Shown: one piece after another, positions 50,005 through 57,936 of the stretch | Numbering within the stretch: position 1 is the stretch's first letter | Layout: every line of letters starts with the position of its first letter | Source: Actinoallomurus bryophytorum | GTDB lineage: Bacteria; Actinomycetota; Actinomycetes; Streptosporangiales; Streptosporangiaceae | Assembly: GCF_006716425.1 (NCBI RefSeq) | Contig: NZ_VFOZ01000001.1 | Location: 7,645,237 to 7,709,236 of the forward strand | DNA length: 64,000 bases | Reading direction: 5' to 3' | The notes under the pieces: generated by a model | Told to the model about the DNA's origin: nothing | Seen by the model: only the letters and a program-made list of their open reading frames with translations | Databases searched by the model: none | Position numbers and translations under genes: made by a program

Positions 50005-50010
50005 TAGGGT
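50005..50010 (+). promoter_or_regulatory. Predicted -10 box of second aldo/keto reductase
   Basis: TAGGGT ends 7 nt before the ATG at 50018. The intervening GGGGTGA is not a usable Shine-Dalgarno site at that distance, so a leaderless start is predicted. Confidence 0.4.
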
Positions 50011-50017
50011 GGGGTGA

Positions 50018-50944
50018 ATGACTATGACGAAGATCGCTGACACAGACCTCGACGTGTTCCCGCTCTGCCTCGGTGGCAACGTCTTCGGCTGGACCGCGGA
50101 CGAGGAGGCGTCATTCGCCGTCCTGGATGCGTACGCGGGGGCGGGCGGCAACTTCATCGACACCGCCGACATCTACGCGGGCGGCGAGTCGGAGAAGATC
50201 CTCGGCCGGTGGCTGGCCCGTCGCGGACGCCGCGACGACATCGTGATCGCCACCAAGGTGGGCATGGGCGCGCCCCCGGATCGCGGGAACCTCAAGGCCG
50301 AGACCATCCGCTCCGCGGTCGAGGGCTCGCTGAGGAGCCTGGCCGTCGACCACATCGATCTGTACTACGCGCACCGGGACGACCTGGGGACGCCGATCGA
50401 GGAGACCCTGGCCGCCTTCGACGACCTCGTACGCGAGGGCAAGGTCCGCCACATCGCGGCCTCCAACTACGAGGCGCCCCGGCTCGCCGCGGCACTGAAG
50501 ATCTCCGACACCGAGGGCCTGGCCCGCTACGTGGCCCTGCAGCCCCACTACAACCTCGTCGACCGGGGCGGGTTCGAGGGCGACCTCGCCGACCTGTGCG
50601 CCCGCGAGAACATCGGCGTGATGCCCTACTTCGGCCTCGCCCGTGGCTTCCTCACCGGCAAGTACCGTCCGGGCGGCCCCGAGGGCGACAGCCCCCGGGC
50701 CAAGCGCGCGCGTGAGCACCTGGACGAGCGCGGCATCGCCGTGCTCGGCGTCCTCGACGAGGTGGCCGCCGCCCACGACACCAGCGTGGCCTCCGTGGCC
50801 CTGGCGTGGTTGCTGGCGCGGCCGACCGTCGTCGCGCCGATCGCCAGCGCGCGCGACACCGGGCAGCTCGCCGACCTGCTGGCCCTCGCGGACCTGCGGC
50901 TGACCGCCGACGAGGTGGACCGGCTGACCTCCGCCTCCGCCTGA
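50018..50944 (+). CDS. Aldo/keto reductase
   Basis: A 308-residue NADPH-dependent aldo/keto reductase. It has FPLCLGGNVFGW near the start, catalytic NFIDTADIYAGGESE (Asp/Tyr), DIVIATKVGMG (Lys), DLYYAHRDD (His) and the cofactor-binding end VAPIASARDTGQLADLL. It follows metH by about 45 bp but has its own predicted promoter. No substrate can be assigned. An in-frame ATG two codons later is equally possible. Confidence 0.92.
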   Translation: MTMTKIADTDLDVFPLCLGGNVFGWTADEEASFAVLDAYAGAGGNFIDTADIYAGGESEKILGRWLARRGRRDDIVIATKVGMGAPPDRGNLKAETIRSAVEGSLRSLAVDHIDLYYAHRDDLGTPIEETLAAFDDLVREGKVRHIAASNYEAPRLAAALKISDTEGLARYVALQPHYNLVDRGGFEGDLADLCARENIGVMPYFGLARGFLTGKYRPGGPEGDSPRAKRAREHLDERGIAVLGVLDEVAAAHDTSVASVALAWLLARPTVVAPIASARDTGQLADLLALADLRLTADEVDRLTSASA

Positions 50945-51055
50945 CACATCGCATCGCCACCGGGCCGGTCCGTACCGCGACCGGCCCGTGGCATGAGCGG
51001 CCGGGCACCTCACATAGGCTCGGTGATCCGATTCCCACGGCGCGCCGAGGAGGCG

Positions 51056-51703
51056 ATGCAGGTGCTTCAAGCGGTCCTGTTCGACATGGACGGGCTGCTC
51101 GTGGACTCCGAGCGACTCTGGTTCGAGGCCGAGGCCGAGATCGCGGCCGATCTCGGGGTCGAATGGGGGCCACGGCACCAGGAGTCGCTGGTCGGCGGCT
51201 CCATCGGCCGTACGGTCGACTACATGCTCGCGCTCTCCGGACCGGTCCTGCCGGCCGAGGAGGTCGCCCGCCGGCTCCTGGACGGGATGGCCGAGCGGCT
51301 GCGCGCGAACGTCCCGATGATGCCGGGCGCCAAGGAGCTCCTCGACGAGGTACGCGAGGCCGGCGTCCCGTCCGCGCTCGTGTCCTCCACCAACCGGGCC
51401 CTGATGAATCGCGCCCTGGACGGCATCGGCCGCGACCGGCTCACCGTCACCGTCGCCGGTGACGAGGTCGGCCACACCAAGCCCCACCCCGAGCCCTACC
51501 TCACCGCCGCGCGGCTCCTGGACGCCGACCCGCGCCACTGCGTCGCGCTGGAGGACTCACCCACCGGCGCCGAGAGCGCGGCCGCGGCCGGCTGCCACGT
51601 CGTCGCCGTGCCGAGCGTGGTGCCGATCTCCGCGGCGCCCGGCCGTACGGTCGTCAGCTCGCTGCTCGATGTCGATCTGGCCCGGCTGCGCTCTCTCGTC
51701 TGA
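51056..51703 (+). CDS. HAD-superfamily phosphatase (beta-phosphoglucomutase-like)
   Basis: A 215-residue HAD hydrolase with nucleophile motif FDMDGLLVDSE (Asp10, Asp12), motif II SSTN, Lys motif HTKPHPEPYL and acidic motif LEDSPTGAESA. It has a helical cap between residues 15 and 80 (subclass I), as in beta-phosphoglucomutases and sugar phosphatases. The ATG at 51056 has CGAGGAGG just upstream; a longer version is not needed. TAGGCT at 51015-51020 is its likely -10 box. Linkage of a HAD phosphatase to metH is common in actinobacteria as I recall. Its 3' end overlaps the convergent MFS gene by 50 bp. Confidence 0.92.
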   Translation: MQVLQAVLFDMDGLLVDSERLWFEAEAEIAADLGVEWGPRHQESLVGGSIGRTVDYMLALSGPVLPAEEVARRLLDGMAERLRANVPMMPGAKELLDEVREAGVPSALVSSTNRALMNRALDGIGRDRLTVTVAGDEVGHTKPHPEPYLTAARLLDADPRHCVALEDSPTGAESAAAAGCHVVAVPSVVPISAAPGRTVVSSLLDVDLARLRSLV

Positions 51704-52937
51704 CGACCTGGGCGGTCTGCCCGTCGCGGTCGGCGCGGCGGGGAGCCCGCAGGACCGCGACCGTCACGAGGCCCGCGAACCCGGCCGCGGCGATCACCCG
51801 GTCGGGGGGTACGACCTCGGCCACCGCTCCGGCGGCGGCGAACCCGAGCCCCTGGGTGGCCATCAGCACCGAGGTGTTCACGGTGTAGGCACGGCCGAGC
51901 AGGTCCGGCGGCGTGACGTCCAGCAGGAGCTGGTCCAGCCCCAGCAGGTAGGCGCCGCACAGCCCCGACACCGCCAGGAGGACCAGCGCCGGTGCCAGCG
52001 AGGGATCCAGCACGAACACCAGCAACGGGACGAACCCGCAGGCGGCGAGCGGCGTCGTGAGCCCGCCGCGCCGGGCCGCCGGAACCAGCCAGACCCCGGC
52101 GAGCTCGCCGGCGACCGTGCCCACCGGCCCGGCCGCCAGCCACCAGCCGGTCGCCGACGACGGCAGGCCGCGCGCGGCCGCCGAGGGCGCGGCCAGCGCC
52201 TCGGGGACCACCATGAGCAGTGGCACCAGCCAGCCCAGCAGCAGCACCCGGCGAAGCGGCCGGTCGCGCAGGACCTGCCCGACACCGCGCAGAGAGTCGG
52301 CCGCCAGCGAGGCCCGGGGCCCGTCACGGTGTGCCTTCTCCGGGTGTGCCCCCAAGAACACCCGGAGGACGCACGCCGAGGCCGCGTACGTCACCACTCC
52401 GGCCCCCAGCACGGCGCGTGGTGAAAGGTCGGCCAGCAGGCCGCCGCCCACGGCGTACCCGGCGATCTGCGCGCCCTGGGAGACCATGCGGAACAGCGAG
52501 CGCGCCGGGACCACCACCTCGGGCGGCAGGACCCTCGGAAGCAGGGCGCTACGGGCCCCGGTGGACAGCGGCGTCAGCAGGCTCAGCCCGAACAGCAGCG
52601 CGAACAACGCCGGCACCGGCACCTCCGGCACCGTCATCACCGCCACCAGGACCGCGCCGCCCAGATCGCAGCAGACCAGCAGCCGCCGTACCGGCACCCG
52701 GTCCACCAGCCCCGACAGCAGGGTCCCGCCGAGCAGGTACGGCACGAACATCGTGGTGAACGTCAGCGCCGACAGCAGCGGGGAGTTCGTCCGGCGGTAG
52801 ACGAGCACGACGATCGCCAGGCTCGCGACGACGTAGCCGAGCATGGAGACGACGAGCGCGCCGAACAGCACGCGGAACTCGGTGGAGGCGAACGCGTCGC
52901 GGTAGCGGCCCGCAGGAACCTTGTCGCTCGTTGTCAC
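51654..52937 (-). CDS. MFS exporter
   Basis: A 427-residue major facilitator transporter with about twelve membrane helices, starting FRVLFGALVVSMLGYVVASLA. The loop 2-3 signature is GLVDRVPVRRLLVCCDLGG, and a long central loop has FLGAHPEKAHRDGPRASL. It is of the DHA3-like drug exporter type. The GTG at 52937 begins TTSDKVPAG. The last 50 bp overlap the 3' end of the HAD gene on the opposite strand. It is divergent from an ArsR-type regulator, which is its likely controller. Confidence 0.9.
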   Translation of the reverse strand: MTTSDKVPAGRYRDAFASTEFRVLFGALVVSMLGYVVASLAIVVLVYRRTNSPLLSALTFTTMFVPYLLGGTLLSGLVDRVPVRRLLVCCDLGGAVLVAVMTVPEVPVPALFALLFGLSLLTPLSTGARSALLPRVLPPEVVVPARSLFRMVSQGAQIAGYAVGGGLLADLSPRAVLGAGVVTYAASACVLRVFLGAHPEKAHRDGPRASLAADSLRGVGQVLRDRPLRRVLLLGWLVPLLMVVPEALAAPSAAARGLPSSATGWWLAAGPVGTVAGELAGVWLVPAARRGGLTTPLAACGFVPLLVFVLDPSLAPALVLLAVSGLCGAYLLGLDQLLLDVTPPDLLGRAYTVNTSVLMATQGLGFAAAGAVAEVVPPDRVIAAAGFAGLVTVAVLRAPRRADRDGQTAQVVRRESAAGPDRHRAAS

Positions 52938-53007
52938 CCCGCGAAGCTGACATGACTACTCTGGCAGTGCGAAAGATTCGGACAGGGACGAATCAGAACA
53001 GGTGGGC

Positions 53008-53985
53008 ATGAGCGCGACGCGGCTGGTGGCGGGCAGTGGAGACCTGCTGCTCTGCCGGTTCGCCGCCTCGCCCCTCTGGGAGACGGTGCACGCGGCGCGC
53101 GTCTTCGTCGACCCCCGGTCACGGCCCTACATGCGGCCGTGGTGGGAGCAGGTACGCGACCGTCACCCGTCGCCCGAGCTGCTCTCCCTGTACGCCCGGC
53201 ACGGATACACCCCCGACTTCTTCATCCAGCCACTGAGCGGCGGCGCCCCGCGCATCGAGGACCAGCTCGACGCCGTACGCGCCACCCCGCCCGCCCAGGT
53301 CGAGGCCGAGCTGCGGCGCGTGGACCTGTCCCGGTCCACGTCACCCGATGCCGTACGCGCGATGCTCGCCGACCCGGAGGCGGCACGGGACCGGATCGCC
53401 GGCCACCTCGCGGACGCCTGGCAGCGGCTGGTGCTGCCCTGGTGGCCGCGGGTGCGCGAGCTCATCGACGCCGACATCGAGTACCGCTCCCGCGTCCTGG
53501 CCGCGCGCGGCCTCGGGGAGGTCATCGACGGCCTGCACGAGCGGATCCGCTGGACCGGCCAGGCCATCGTCATCGAACCGGGCCCGAAGCAGGAGCGCGA
53601 GCTCGGCGGCGAAGGGCTGATCCTGATGCCGAGCGCGTTCGGGTGGCCCATCGTCACGGCGGTCGTGGACCGGCCCTGGCAGCCGACGCTGATCTACCCG
53701 GTACGCGGCATCGGCGAGCTCCTGGGCGGCCGGGCGACCGCCTCCGCACCGCTCGCCCGGCTGCTCGGGCGTACCCGCGCGCTGATCCTGACCGATCTCG
53801 CGGATCCGGCCTCGACCGCCGCCCTCGCCGCCCGTCACGGGCTGGCCGCCTCCACCGTCTCGGCGCACCTGACCGCGTTGGAGGGCGCCGGGCTCCTCAC
53901 CCGCAGGCGGCACGGCCATGAGGTGCGCTATCGCCGTACCCCGCTGGGCCGGGCCCTGGCCGAAGGGCTCATGCCGGGGGAGTAG
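53008..53985 (+). CDS. ArsR-type winged-helix regulator with DUF5937 domain
   Basis: A protein of about 325 residues. The N-terminal ~230 residues are the DUF5937 region (AASPLWETVHAARVFVDP, and later QPTLIYPVRGIGELL). The C-terminal ~75 residues are an ArsR-like helix-turn-helix (LAARHGLAASTVSAHLTALEGAGLLTRRRHGHEVRYRR). This domain order, sensor first and HTH last, is standard for the group. It is divergent from the MFS exporter by about 70 bp, so it probably represses it and responds to the exported compound. The start is ATG 53008 or GTG 53002; the spacing does not decide. Confidence 0.9.
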   Translation: MSATRLVAGSGDLLLCRFAASPLWETVHAARVFVDPRSRPYMRPWWEQVRDRHPSPELLSLYARHGYTPDFFIQPLSGGAPRIEDQLDAVRATPPAQVEAELRRVDLSRSTSPDAVRAMLADPEAARDRIAGHLADAWQRLVLPWWPRVRELIDADIEYRSRVLAARGLGEVIDGLHERIRWTGQAIVIEPGPKQERELGGEGLILMPSAFGWPIVTAVVDRPWQPTLIYPVRGIGELLGGRATASAPLARLLGRTRALILTDLADPASTAALAARHGLAASTVSAHLTALEGAGLLTRRRHGHEVRYRRTPLGRALAEGLMPGE

Positions 53986-54132
53986 GGCCGAACCGTCCCA
54001 CCGGAGGAGGGCCGTTCGCGTCATGACGTGTCACCATGGGGACTACCAGCCGCAATAAGCGGACGAATCACACCACACGGCCGGTCCGGCCGTGGGAACA
54101 CGCCGGCCAGTCCGGCCCAGCGAGGTGCCGCG

Positions 54133-54561
54133 ATGAGTGACGTTCTTCTCTTCACGATCAGTCTTGCCGTCACGGCGCTGGGGCTGGTGGGCAGCTGGGC
54201 GGTCACGCGCAGGCGCGGGGCCGCGTCGGGGCTGCGCGGCGCGGCCTGGTCGCTGGTTCCGCTGGGCGCCTACCTGACGGGGCTGACGAAGTTCCTGTCC
54301 GACCTGGTGTTCAGCCCGGTCAAGTGGGCGGGGGTCATCGTGCTCGGGCTCGGCGCGGTGCTCTACATGACCTCGGGCGTGATGCTGCGCAGGGGCGGCG
54401 ACGCCACCGAGGTGGAGGCCGGGCCGAAGAAAAGCCGGCAGGCCCCGGCGAAGGCGGCGTCGAAGGGCGCTCCCAAGGCCGCGATCGAAAAGCGGCAGCA
54501 GTCCGTCGACCCGGATCTCGCCGAGATCGAGCAGATTTTGAAGAACCGCGGCATCAGCTGA
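54133..54561 (+). CDS. Small two-helix membrane protein with basic cytosolic tail
   Basis: A 142-residue actinobacterial protein, sometimes mislabelled cellulose synthase in databases. Membrane helices lie near residues 3-22 and 60-80 with a short amphipathic stretch between (FLSDLVFSPVKWAGVIVLG). The tail is rich in Lys/Ala/Pro (GPKKSRQAPAKAASKGAPK) and ends in the conserved-looking DPDLAEIEQILKNRGIS, which resembles a helical docking peptide. Its function is unknown. An inverted repeat CACGGCCGG-T-CCGGCCGTG (54076-54094) lies upstream. The ATG at 54133 is the natural start. Confidence 0.75.
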   Translation: MSDVLLFTISLAVTALGLVGSWAVTRRRGAASGLRGAAWSLVPLGAYLTGLTKFLSDLVFSPVKWAGVIVLGLGAVLYMTSGVMLRRGGDATEVEAGPKKSRQAPAKAASKGAPKAAIEKRQQSVDPDLAEIEQILKNRGIS

Positions 54562-54825
54562 TGACCTGCGCAGACGAGGGACTGGTGTGACGCGCTGGTT
54601 GCACATGTTCACGAGCGTGTAACACCTCATACGCGCTTGATGACGACGAGATCACAATCGAGACACGGGTACTAGCGCCGACCTGCTCCCGGGCGTGAGA
54701 GTCATCCGGGGGGAGGTAGGTTCCCTCTCCAATGGACGCATATGTCAGTCACATATGCCCGGTTTCACATGTGGAGCGACCGGGGTCCGTTGACGGCAAT
54801 GCCGCCGAGCGTGGGAGGTACCCCG
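54562..54825 (+). promoter_or_regulatory. Upstream region of the peptide-transport operon with palindrome
   Basis: No gene is seen in this 264-bp region. It contains a palindrome GCATATGT-5 nt-ACATATGC (54738-54758), a good candidate operator and strikingly AT-rich for this genome, followed by the related half-site CACATGTG. It precedes the triple mini-ORF leader and the ABC operon, so it is the likely promoter/operator of that operon. GGAGG (54814-54818) is the Shine-Dalgarno site of the first mini-ORF. Confidence 0.55.
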
Positions 54826-54897
54826 GTGACCGAGCGTAGCGAGGGAACCAGTCAACGCAGCACCTTGGTCGCGGCGCCGACGAAGGAGGTGTCGTGA
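54826..54897 (+). CDS. Leader mini-ORF 1 (23 aa)
   Basis: GTG-initiated 23-codon frame, starting MTERSEGTSQRS and ending APTKEVS, with its own GGAGG 7 nt upstream. Its TGA overlaps the GTG of mini-ORF 2 (GTGA). Whether it is translated is not known; the start signal is as good as that of the annotated genes here. Confidence 0.5.
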   Translation: MTERSEGTSQRSTLVAAPTKEVS

Positions 54898-54965
54898 CCG
54901 AGCGTAGCGAGGGAACCGATCAGCACAGCACCTTGGTCGCGGCGCCGACGAAGGAGGTGTCGTGA
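54894..54965 (+). CDS. Leader mini-ORF 2 (23 aa)
   Basis: Second copy, starting MTERSEGTDQHS and ending APTKEVS. AAGGAGG lies 4 nt upstream, and its stop overlaps the start of mini-ORF 3. The peptide is identical to that of mini-ORF 3. Confidence 0.5.
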   Translation: MTERSEGTDQHSTLVAAPTKEVS

Positions 54966-55033
54966 CCGAGCGTAGCGAGGGAACCGATCAGCACAGCACC
55001 TTGGTCGCGGCGCCGACGAAGGAGGTGTCGTGA
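54962..55033 (+). CDS. Leader mini-ORF 3 (23 aa)
   Basis: Third copy, identical to mini-ORF 2. Its TGA overlaps the GTG start of the permease at 55030, so translation of the leader would feed directly into the transporter gene. Confidence 0.5.
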   Translation: MTERSEGTDQHSTLVAAPTKEVS

Positions 55034-56031
55034 CCGCACCGATCGAGGTGTCCGGTTCCGATATCGAAGCACAGCCGGAGGCCGTGCTCGCGGGTATGGG
55101 CGGCAAGGTCGAGGGCCGCTCGCTCGGTCAGATCGCCTGGATGCGGCTCCGGCGCGACAAGGTGGCGATGTTCGGCGGCGTCGTGGTGCTCCTGTTGATC
55201 ATCATGGCGGTCTCCGCGCCGCTGCTCGTCAAGTGGTTCGGGTATCCGCCGAGCGAGTTCCACCAGAACTACATCGACCCGAGCCTCCAGCGCCCGCTCC
55301 ACGGACCCTGGCACTCGGGCATCAGCAGCAAGTTCCTGCTCGGCGTCGAGCCCACGACGGGCCGTGACATCTTCAGCCGGATCGTCACCGGGGCCTGGAT
55401 CTCCCTGTTGATCGCCTTCCTCGCGACCCTGCTCTCGGTGGTCATCGGTTCGACGCTGGGGATCATCGCCGGCTACTTCGGTGGCTGGGTGGACACGCTG
55501 ATCGCCCGTGCCATGGACGTCTTCCTGGCCTTCCCGATCCTGCTGTTCGCCATCGCGCTGGCGGGCGTCGTCCAGGGCAAGGTGTGGGGACTGTCCGGGA
55601 ACGGACTCCGCATCAGCCTGCTGATCTTCATCATCGGCTTCTTCAACTGGGCCTATATCGGCCGGATCATCCGGGGTCAGACGCTCTCTCTGCGCGAACG
55701 CGAGTTCGTCGACGCGGCGCGCTCGATGGGGGCGCGGGCGCCCTACATCCTCTTCCGCGAGCTGCTGCCGAACCTCCTCGCCCCGATCCTGGTCTACTCC
55801 ACGCTGCTCATCCCGACGAACATCCTGTTCGAGGCGGCGCTCTCCTATCTCGGGGTGGGAGTCAACGAGCCGACACCCACGTGGGGCGGCATGCTCGCCA
55901 CGGCGGTCCCGATCTACTCGATCGACCCCTGGTTCATGATCGTCCCGGGCCTCGCGATCTTCGTGACGGTTCTGGCCTTCAACCTCTTCGGCGACGGTCT
56001 ACGCGACGCCCTGGACCCTCGTAGTCGCTGA
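55030..56031 (+). CDS. Peptide ABC transporter permease, DppC/OppC type
   Basis: A 333-residue permease with a cytosolic N-terminus of about 40 residues, a first membrane helix (VAMFGGVVVLLLIIMAVSAPLL), an external loop, and five more helices. Family signatures are LLGVEPTTGRDIFSRIVTGAW and the EAA loop EFVDAARSMGARAPYILFRELLPN. It is the first gene of the operon C-A-B-D-F. GTG 55030 is preceded by AAGGAGG from the last 68-bp repeat and overlaps the stop of mini-ORF 3. Having the permease before the binding protein is less usual for this transporter class. Confidence 0.94.
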   Translation: MTAPIEVSGSDIEAQPEAVLAGMGGKVEGRSLGQIAWMRLRRDKVAMFGGVVVLLLIIMAVSAPLLVKWFGYPPSEFHQNYIDPSLQRPLHGPWHSGISSKFLLGVEPTTGRDIFSRIVTGAWISLLIAFLATLLSVVIGSTLGIIAGYFGGWVDTLIARAMDVFLAFPILLFAIALAGVVQGKVWGLSGNGLRISLLIFIIGFFNWAYIGRIIRGQTLSLREREFVDAARSMGARAPYILFRELLPNLLAPILVYSTLLIPTNILFEAALSYLGVGVNEPTPTWGGMLATAVPIYSIDPWFMIVPGLAIFVTVLAFNLFGDGLRDALDPRSR

Positions 56032-56094
56032 TCGCAATTGTGCCGATTGAACCCAATTTTCCAGAGTTCGTTCCTGAAGGAGGAATGCAACCAA

Positions 56095-57843
56095 ATGAGG
56101 AGAAGAACCTCTCTGGTGGCGGTGGGCGCAGCACTGGCCCTCGCCCTGGCCGCGTGCGGAGGCACCGGTGATTCCAGCAGCAGTAGCAGCGGGAACGGCA
56201 CTTTCAACGCGGGCCTGACCGGTGTGGTCAACCCGTCGACCAAGGCCGGTGGCACGCTGCGCGTCGGCAACGCCGGTGACTGGGACAACGTCGACCCGGC
56301 GGACACGTACTACGGGTTCTCCTGGGACTTCATCCACCTGTACGGCCGGGCGCTGACGATGTTCAAGCCCGTACCGGGCAAGGACGGCCAGCAGCTGGTC
56401 CCCGACCTGGCGACGAACCTCGGCGAGCACAGTGCCGACTTCAAGACCTGGACCTACCACCTCAAGCCCGGCATCAAGTACGAGGACGGCACTCCGGTCC
56501 GCGCCCAGGACGTCAAGTACGACGTCGAGCGCACGCTGGACAAGAACACGTTCCCGAACGGCCCCACGTACTTCGGTGACTTCCTCGACACCAAGGGCTA
56601 CACCTCGCCCTACAAGGACAAGACCCCGGGGCACCTGGGTCTGAAGGCCGTCGAGACGCCGGACGACACCACGATCATCTTCCACCTGAAGAAGGCCTAC
56701 GCGGGCTTCGACTACTTCGCGATGCTGCCGGCCACCATCCCGGTGCCGCCCGCGAAGGACACCGGTGCGAACTACAAGCAGCACGTGATCTCGACCGGCC
56801 CGTACAAGTTCGAGAACTACACCCCGGGCAAGTCGCTGAACCTGGTCCGCAACACCAACTGGGACCCGGCCACCGACCCGAACCGCAAGGCCCTGCCGGA
56901 CCGGATCCAGGTCCAGCTCGGCATCGCGGCCGATGACCTGGACAACCGCCTGATGGCGAACTCCATCGACCTGGACGTGGCCGGTACGGGCGTGCAGGCG
57001 GCGGCCGCGGCCAAGATCCAGACGAACGCGAACCTGAAGAAGAACGCGGACGCCTCGCCGACGGCGCGGCTGAACTACATCTCGATCTCCTCTTCGGTGC
57101 CGCCGTTCGACAACATCCACTGCCGTCGTGCGGTGGAGTACGCGACCGACAAGGCCGCCATGCAGACCGCCTGGGGCGGTCCGCTCTCCGGCGGTGACGT
57201 CGCGACGCACCTGATGATGCCGCTGATCCCGGGCAACCAGGACATCAACCCGTACCCGTCGGGTCCGGGCAACCACGGCGACCTGGCCAAGGCCAAGTCC
57301 GAGCTGCAGCAGTGCGGCAAGCCGAACGGCTTCAGCACCGTCATCTCGGCGCGCACCGAGCGGCCCAAGGAGGTCAACGCCGCGCTCGCGATGCAGCAGG
57401 GCCTGCAGAAGGTCGGCATCAAGGCCGAGATCAAGAAGTACCCGCAGGGCGACTACTTCAAGCTGTACGCCGGCAAGCCGGACTACGTGAAGAAGAACGA
57501 CCTCGGCCTGATCAGCATGTCGTGGGGCGCCGACTGGGTGGAGGGCTTCGGCTACCTGTCCCAGATCGTCGACAGCCGCGTCATCCGTGACGCCGGCAAC
57601 ACGAACCTGGGTGTCCAGGACTCGGCCGTCGACAAGCTGCTCGACAAGGCGAACACGACCCCCGACGTCGCCGCCCGCGGTGCGATCTACGCCCAGATCG
57701 ACGCCAAGGTCATGGACGACGCGTACATGGTGCCGTTCCTTGATGTGAAGCAGCTGCTCTACCGGCCGCCGGGCCTCAAGAACGTCTATGTCAGCCAGGG
57801 CCTCAACGGCTACTACGACTACGCCCAGCTGGGCGTGAAGTAA
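56095..57843 (+). CDS. Peptide ABC transporter substrate-binding lipoprotein (DppA-like)
   Basis: A 582-residue family 5 extracellular solute-binding lipoprotein. The signal peptide has three Arg and ends LAAC with Cys21, followed by a Ser-rich linker. The body has YEDGTPVRAQDVKYDVERTL, VISTGPYKFENY and CRRAVEYATDKAAMQTAWGG, which are typical of DppA/OppA proteins that deliver peptides or nickel chelates. ATG 56095 has GAAGGAGGA 10 nt upstream. A hairpin lies in the gap before the next permease. A paralogue (61220-62905) closes the operon. Confidence 0.94.
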   Translation: MRRRTSLVAVGAALALALAACGGTGDSSSSSSGNGTFNAGLTGVVNPSTKAGGTLRVGNAGDWDNVDPADTYYGFSWDFIHLYGRALTMFKPVPGKDGQQLVPDLATNLGEHSADFKTWTYHLKPGIKYEDGTPVRAQDVKYDVERTLDKNTFPNGPTYFGDFLDTKGYTSPYKDKTPGHLGLKAVETPDDTTIIFHLKKAYAGFDYFAMLPATIPVPPAKDTGANYKQHVISTGPYKFENYTPGKSLNLVRNTNWDPATDPNRKALPDRIQVQLGIAADDLDNRLMANSIDLDVAGTGVQAAAAAKIQTNANLKKNADASPTARLNYISISSSVPPFDNIHCRRAVEYATDKAAMQTAWGGPLSGGDVATHLMMPLIPGNQDINPYPSGPGNHGDLAKAKSELQQCGKPNGFSTVISARTERPKEVNAALAMQQGLQKVGIKAEIKKYPQGDYFKLYAGKPDYVKKNDLGLISMSWGADWVEGFGYLSQIVDSRVIRDAGNTNLGVQDSAVDKLLDKANTTPDVAARGAIYAQIDAKVMDDAYMVPFLDVKQLLYRPPGLKNVYVSQGLNGYYDYAQLGVK

Positions 57844-57876
57844 GTAACCCGTCTCATAGAAGGCAGGTGAAGGCAT

Positions 57877-57924
57877 CGGTGGACGGCGCGGCGGCGAAAG
57901 AGTGAACCCGCCCGCCGTCCACCG
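57877..57924 (+). terminator. Intercistronic hairpin after the binding-protein gene
   Basis: CGGTGGACGGC (57877-57887) pairs with GCCGTCCACCG (57914-57924), an 11-bp perfect stem with a 26-nt loop. It lies between the binding-protein stop and the permease start. Like the hairpin at 36124-36159 it may raise binding-protein levels over the permeases by partial termination or mRNA protection. Confidence 0.6.
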
Positions 57925-57936
57925 CAGCCAGGCACT

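Larger units (their letters stand above)
54826..55029 (+). repeat. Three tandem 68-bp repeats before the peptide ABC operon
   Basis: Three copies begin at 54826, 54894 and 54962, each exactly 68 bp. Copies 2 and 3 are identical; copy 1 differs at a few bases near its middle (AGTCAACGC instead of GATCAGCAC). Each copy begins GTGACCGAGCGTAGCGAGGG and ends AAGGAGGTGTC, so it supplies both a start codon and the Shine-Dalgarno site for the next unit. The fourth GTG, at 55030, is the start of the permease. Confidence 0.95.

Noticed and set aside
54826-55029. CRISPR-like array
   Set aside because: The repeats are directly contiguous with no unique spacers, number only three, and encode start and Shine-Dalgarno signals.
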